From Lytechinus pictus (taxonomy: Eukaryota; Echinodermata; Echinoidea; Temnopleuroida; Toxopneustidae), in the NCBI RefSeq assembly GCF_037042905.1, contig NC_087256.1, positions 29,104,001 through 29,168,000 on the forward strand: a DNA stretch of 64,000 bases. Direction: 5' to 3'. Under the pieces are notes generated by a model. The model was not told where the DNA came from and did no database searches. It was given only the letters and a program-made list of their open reading frames with translations. The position numbers were made by a program, and so were the translations under genes. How positions within the stretch are numbered: position 1 is the first letter of the stretch; every line of letters starts with the position of its first letter. Shown here in pieces: positions 60,365 through 64,000 of the stretch.

Positions 60365-61180
60365 ATTAGAAAACGGCATAAAAGTCAAGAGTACATTATT
60401 TAGACTTAGTGAATAAAAGTAATGTTAATTAGCACTTGACCTATTCAGAGGTGATGACATGATGCATTGAAAGGAAGTATGAACGTTATTATATTGGAAT
60501 GTAAGTTACCATAGCAACCTACATAATTGTTAGAGAAGCAAAAATTCAGGACTGTTTTTCTTTTCCTTTGGTTTGTAAATGATGAGCTTTAAGCTCCCAT
60601 TTAAGGGGCCGGGATGTAAATACGAGCTTCTGAATTTTTGCGATGACGTCAGAAGCGAGAGTTTTGGATTCGTTTCTCGAACATGCCGAGTGAGGGCGTA
60701 GTTGATTTATCGAGGATCTAAATTTTCTATGAAGATAAATTCAACTTACAACATTGGCATCTCCAGATTAACATGAATTTTAGAAACAATCCCGAAATGA
60801 CTTTCATTCTATCTCATAGAAAATTTAGATCCTCGATAAATCAACTACGCCCTCACTCGGCATGTTCGAGAAACGAATCCAAAACTCTCGCTTCTGACGT
60901 CATCGCAAAAATTCAGAAGCTCGTATCTACATCCCGGCCCCTTAAATGGGAGCTTAAAGCTCATCATTTACAAACCAAAGGAAAAGAAAAACAGTCCTGA
61001 ATTTTTGCTTCTCTTACAATTATGTAGGTTGCTATGGTAACTTACATTCCAATATAATAACATTCATACTTCATTTCAATGCATCACGTCATCACCTCTG
61101 AATAGGTCAAGTGCTAATTAACATTACTTTTGTTCACTAAGTCTAAATAATGTACTCTTGCCTTTAAGCCGTTTTCTAAA
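60365..61180. repeat. ~816-bp fold-back (palindromic) element
   Basis: The left arm (60365-60740) and right arm (about 60808-61180) are inverted copies over about 370 bp: 'ttagaaaacggc' at the outer left, 'gccgttttctaa' at the outer right; 'gcgatgacgtcagaagcgag' against 'ctcgcttctgacgtcatcgc' inside. The loop is about 68 bp. Each arm carries an X-box-like site (60505-60518 and 61028-61041) and a CRE-like tgacgtca. The frame at 60773-61000 lies in the arm and is not a gene. Confidence 0.9.
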
Positions 61181-61694
61181 ATTAAAGTGACCATCTTTTC
61201 CGGCCCCTTTAACAATTTCAAGTCTGAAAATGAATATACCTTTGAAAAACTAGGGCAAATATATTCTACTCAATACTTTCTGATTGTGAAAAACTTTATA
61301 GTCTGCCCCAAATTATATTTGTATCGCTCTTTGGTCAAATCGAACATCATACATGTACATGGTCCTTTGACATCCCTTTTTTTTTTTTTTTATAAAAAAT
61401 AAATAATTTAAGTACTCAGGTGATTTTCCTGCAAAACTAATAAAACATGAATCAATACATGCAATATTTAGCCTGTTTTGCATACATTGGAATTATTTAC
61501 ATATGGCAAGAATTTGGCTGAAAGGAAAAGTGGTGCTGTAGCCTGTTGCATATGGCATTTTGCACTTAATTTGAAACCAAATAGTCTTTTCTCCAAACTC
61601 AACTACAATGAGTAGTCTTTCTACCAAACTTAAACATGACTAGTCTTGAATTTCAGACCAGAGGTTTTTTTTTTTATCCCTTTAAATTTTGTTC
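61181..61694. other. Intergenic, nothing recognised
   Basis: T-runs near 61380 and 61665. 'cttttccggcccctttaa' near 61195 echoes the fold-back arm. Confidence 0.35.
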
Positions 61695-61886
61695 AAATTT
61701 GTGTGTGTGTGTGTATTTGAGTTTTGTCAGACGTGTATCAATCAGATATGATTATTTACGTCTGGGACCGACCTTTAACGTCACCATCCGAAAGACGTGA
61801 CCAGGGCTCGAACCTCGAACCTCTACATCAATTTGTAACTTCCCCGCATAGCTTGGATTACAGGCGCACGCCACAACGCCCAGTCA
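61695..61886 (-). mobile_element. SINE with a 7SL RNA-like head, minus strand
   Basis: On minus the head reads GGGCGTTGTGGCGTGCGCC, then TGTAATCCAAGCTATGCGGG, closely like the 5' domain of 7SL (SRP) RNA. A B-box-like 'ggttcgagccctggtc' follows, then a central part with 'ctttcggatggtgacgttaa' and 'ggtcggtccc'. A (GT)n run lies at the distal end (61700-61714). Too short and truncated to be the SRP RNA gene itself. Confidence 0.7.
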
Positions 61887-62091
61887 GTTTGTTTCCTTGA
61901 ATTGTAGCCTTATCCACAGGCTCCAAAATAGTAAACTTAGTCTTGTTTCCAGACACAAATTTGTCTAAATAATTGAACTGTGCAACAACTGCACTTTGCT
62001 TCCAAATCAGATTCTTTACCTGAAAATTTGCATATGAAAAAAAAAATAGACAAATTCTCAACTTGATGAATTGGTCAAAATCATTCACTTG

Positions 62092-62295
62092 CAGAGTTGC
62101 CAACCTGAAAAAGAACACTTCAGTATTTTTAAAGTTGAAATCAGTATTTCAGCGAGGAAATCAGTATTTTCAAAAAATATCATAGGACAACACATAAAGC
62201 TGAAACTTTAAAATCAGTATTTTATATTAAACTATCAGTATTTTTCTCACTTTTCAGTACTAAATACTGAAAATCAGTACTACTTGGCAGCTCTG
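62092..62295. mobile_element. 204-bp hAT-like MITE
   Basis: Ends CAGAGTTGCCAA and TTGGCAGCTCTG, with CACTTG on both sides (62086-62091 and 62296-62301). The interior repeats 'tcagtatttt'. Confidence 0.8.
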
Positions 62296-62301
62296 CACTT
62301 G

Positions 62302-62827
62302 CATCACTTATGAAGAAAAATAAAATGAATGCAAAATTGTCCACAATTCAAATAGCTATCAAACTAAATTGAATTTAAAAGTCTGAGTTCTTTATTTCTT
62401 TCTTGTTCCTTCATTTCTTCAAGTCCATCTTAATCAAGCCTTTTGCATGCGTATTAAACGTCCTGCATTTAATGTCCTGTCATTTAAAATAGACTTGGTA
62501 AGCGATTTGTGTGCTCTGTACTTTCTCTTGCTTGCTCACGATGTAGCTCACGATGTTGATCCATCCGAAATATCAAAGTTATGCTATATGTCTCACATCT
62601 TTAGTTTCCAAATCAATTTCATCTCAATGATTTTTCACTGAAGGTATGCATAACCCTTATTTGAAGTTATTTCTATCAGCAGATGATAATTACTCAATCT
62701 TGTAATTTCAATGAGGGTGTGCATAACCCTTTTTGTTGTCAAATATCAAGTAATGAATTATATTTCTAAAAGGCGGCACTAGGCTCACACCTCAGGGTGT
62801 TCATAACCCTGTTTACAAATTTAGGCA
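62302..62827. other. Possible BEL/Pao 3' LTR region
   Basis: Lies immediately beyond the integrase stop. Contains three copies of 'tgcataaccct' or 'ttcataaccctg' and, on minus, a possible LTR start TGTGAGCCTAGTGCC ending near 62792. The matching LTR is outside the window, so the boundaries cannot be confirmed. Confidence 0.35.
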
Positions 62828-64000
62828 CTAAATCTCCTGCTCCAAAAGTAAATGCAGCTTGGTGACTGGTCTGATGAATATAGACGTTGCTGTCTTCACC
62901 TTTACACTGTCTGGATGTATCTCAAGAACGCGACCCATAAGCCAGGAGCACCTAGGCGCCATCTCGTCTGCGATGAGGACCACATCCCCAATCTGTAGGT
63001 TGCGTTCTGGTTGTTGCCATCGTTGACGCTGTTGTAAGGTTGGTTAATACTTGCGTAGCCATCTCTTCCAGAAAAGATCAGAAAGATGCTGCATTTGTCT
63101 CCATCGTTTTCTGGCGTACACATCTGCCCGGAGGCGGCGTTGTCACCTGTTTCATCAGTAGTAGACTGTTTGGTGTCAATACTTCCAGATCATCTGGATC
63201 ATCAGAGACTCGTGTGAGAGGCCTGCTGTTAATGATTGCCTCGACCTCGCACATCAGTGTATGAAGCTGTTCCTCAGATTGACAAGTCCTTAAATACTGC
63301 TCAGTCAAAATAGCGTGCAGTATTTTCCTGATGGTGCTAATTTGTCTTTCCCAAACACCACCTTGATGTGAAGCAGTGGGAGGGTTGAAAGTCCACTCTA
63401 TTCCTTGATTAGCAGTGAAATGCAGGATTTCGTCTTCATTCCATTCCTTCAGAGCTCTTTTCAGTTCAGCCTGGGCTCCCACTAAATTGGTGCCATTGTC
63501 TGAGAACAATTTCTTGATAGGCCCTCTTCTGCTTATCATACGACGAATGGCATCGATACACGAGCTCGTCTCAAGACTCTCGGCTACCTCTATATGGATT
63601 GCCCTACTGGTCATACAGGTGAAGACAACTCCGTACCTTTTTCTCGTTGATCGTCCACACTTAATGTCGAATGGCCCGAAATAGTCCATCCCTACGTTAG
63701 TAAAGGCTGGTTTGGTAGCTTCAAGTCTAAATGATGGGAGATCTGACATCTTCTGCTTGCCGAGTCTAGCCTGGTACTTGCGGCAGTTAACACATTTCTT
63801 TAACATGCTCCTTACAACAACACCAGCACCAAGAATCCAATATCTTTGTCGTATCTCTGCCAACACATGATTCAGTCCTTGGTGTCCAACTCTGTGATGT
63901 ATATGTCTCACAAGAAGTGAAGTCGCATGATGCTTCTTGGGCAATATTACTTGGTGTTTGGCTTCACTAGGTATCATTGCATGTCTTAACCGTACTCCTA
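62828..64000 (-). mobile_element. BEL/Pao LTR retrotransposon, integrase end (partial, decayed)
   Basis: Minus-strand frame 63977-63078 continues off the right edge. It contains the integrase zinc-binding H-H-C-C set (a His pair in the H-H-R-V-G-H area, then C-V-N-C) and the catalytic core D-Y-F-G-P-F, F-S-D-N-G-T-N and G-V-W-E (the D, D, E triad). The C-terminal tail (G-D-V-V-L-I type) follows in another frame after a +1 shift near 63108, and also has an in-frame stop at 63044-63046. The tail ends at 62828-62830. With two lesions this copy is unlikely to be active. Family assignment rests on the integrase-tail style. Confidence 0.85.

Overview
This is eukaryotic, intron-rich and repeat-dense DNA, with AT-rich intergenic sequence, GT-AG introns and tRNA-derived SINEs. 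It also carries LINE, BEL/Pao and many TIR (cut-and-paste) elements. The repeat content and the animal gene NAT9 point to a marine invertebrate deuterostome. An echinoderm such as a sea urchin is my best guess, inferred from repeat style and not proven.

Layout. 1-24 kb holds no intact protein gene that I can support. It contains LINE remnants, a decayed C2H2 zinc-finger array (about 4.33-6.35 kb) split by a LINE, a TIR-bounded 157-bp satellite array (12.5-13.8 kb), a fold-back repeat (15.6-16.0 kb) and a possible 7.3-kb TIR-bounded element (16.4-23.6 kb). 24.8-35.0 kb is a C2H2 zinc-finger gene: two small N-terminal exons, one large exon with 18 finger motifs, then a series of short symmetric phase-1 exons ('D cassettes'). 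35.5-39.9 kb is a duplicated copy of the finger exon and cassettes, expanded to 28 finger motifs. 40-50 kb is mostly nested transposons, a 32-bp minisatellite and a LINE. 50.5-59.6 kb is a complete seven-coding-exon N-acetyltransferase 9 (NAT9) gene encoding 200 aa. 60-64 kb holds a fold-back repeat of about 820 bp, a SINE with a 7SL-RNA-like head, a hAT-like MITE and the integrase end of a BEL/Pao retrotransposon running off the right edge.

The most interesting structure is the zinc-finger locus. Short phase-1 exons, several encoding a SUMO-acceptor-like motif (hydrophobic-K-x-E/D), have multiplied beside a finger exon that is itself multiplying in blocks. The decayed array at 4.3 kb shows that duplication continued after inactivation. 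Paralogous copies within the window also act as natural empty sites, which place several transposon insertions to the base and show their target-site duplications.
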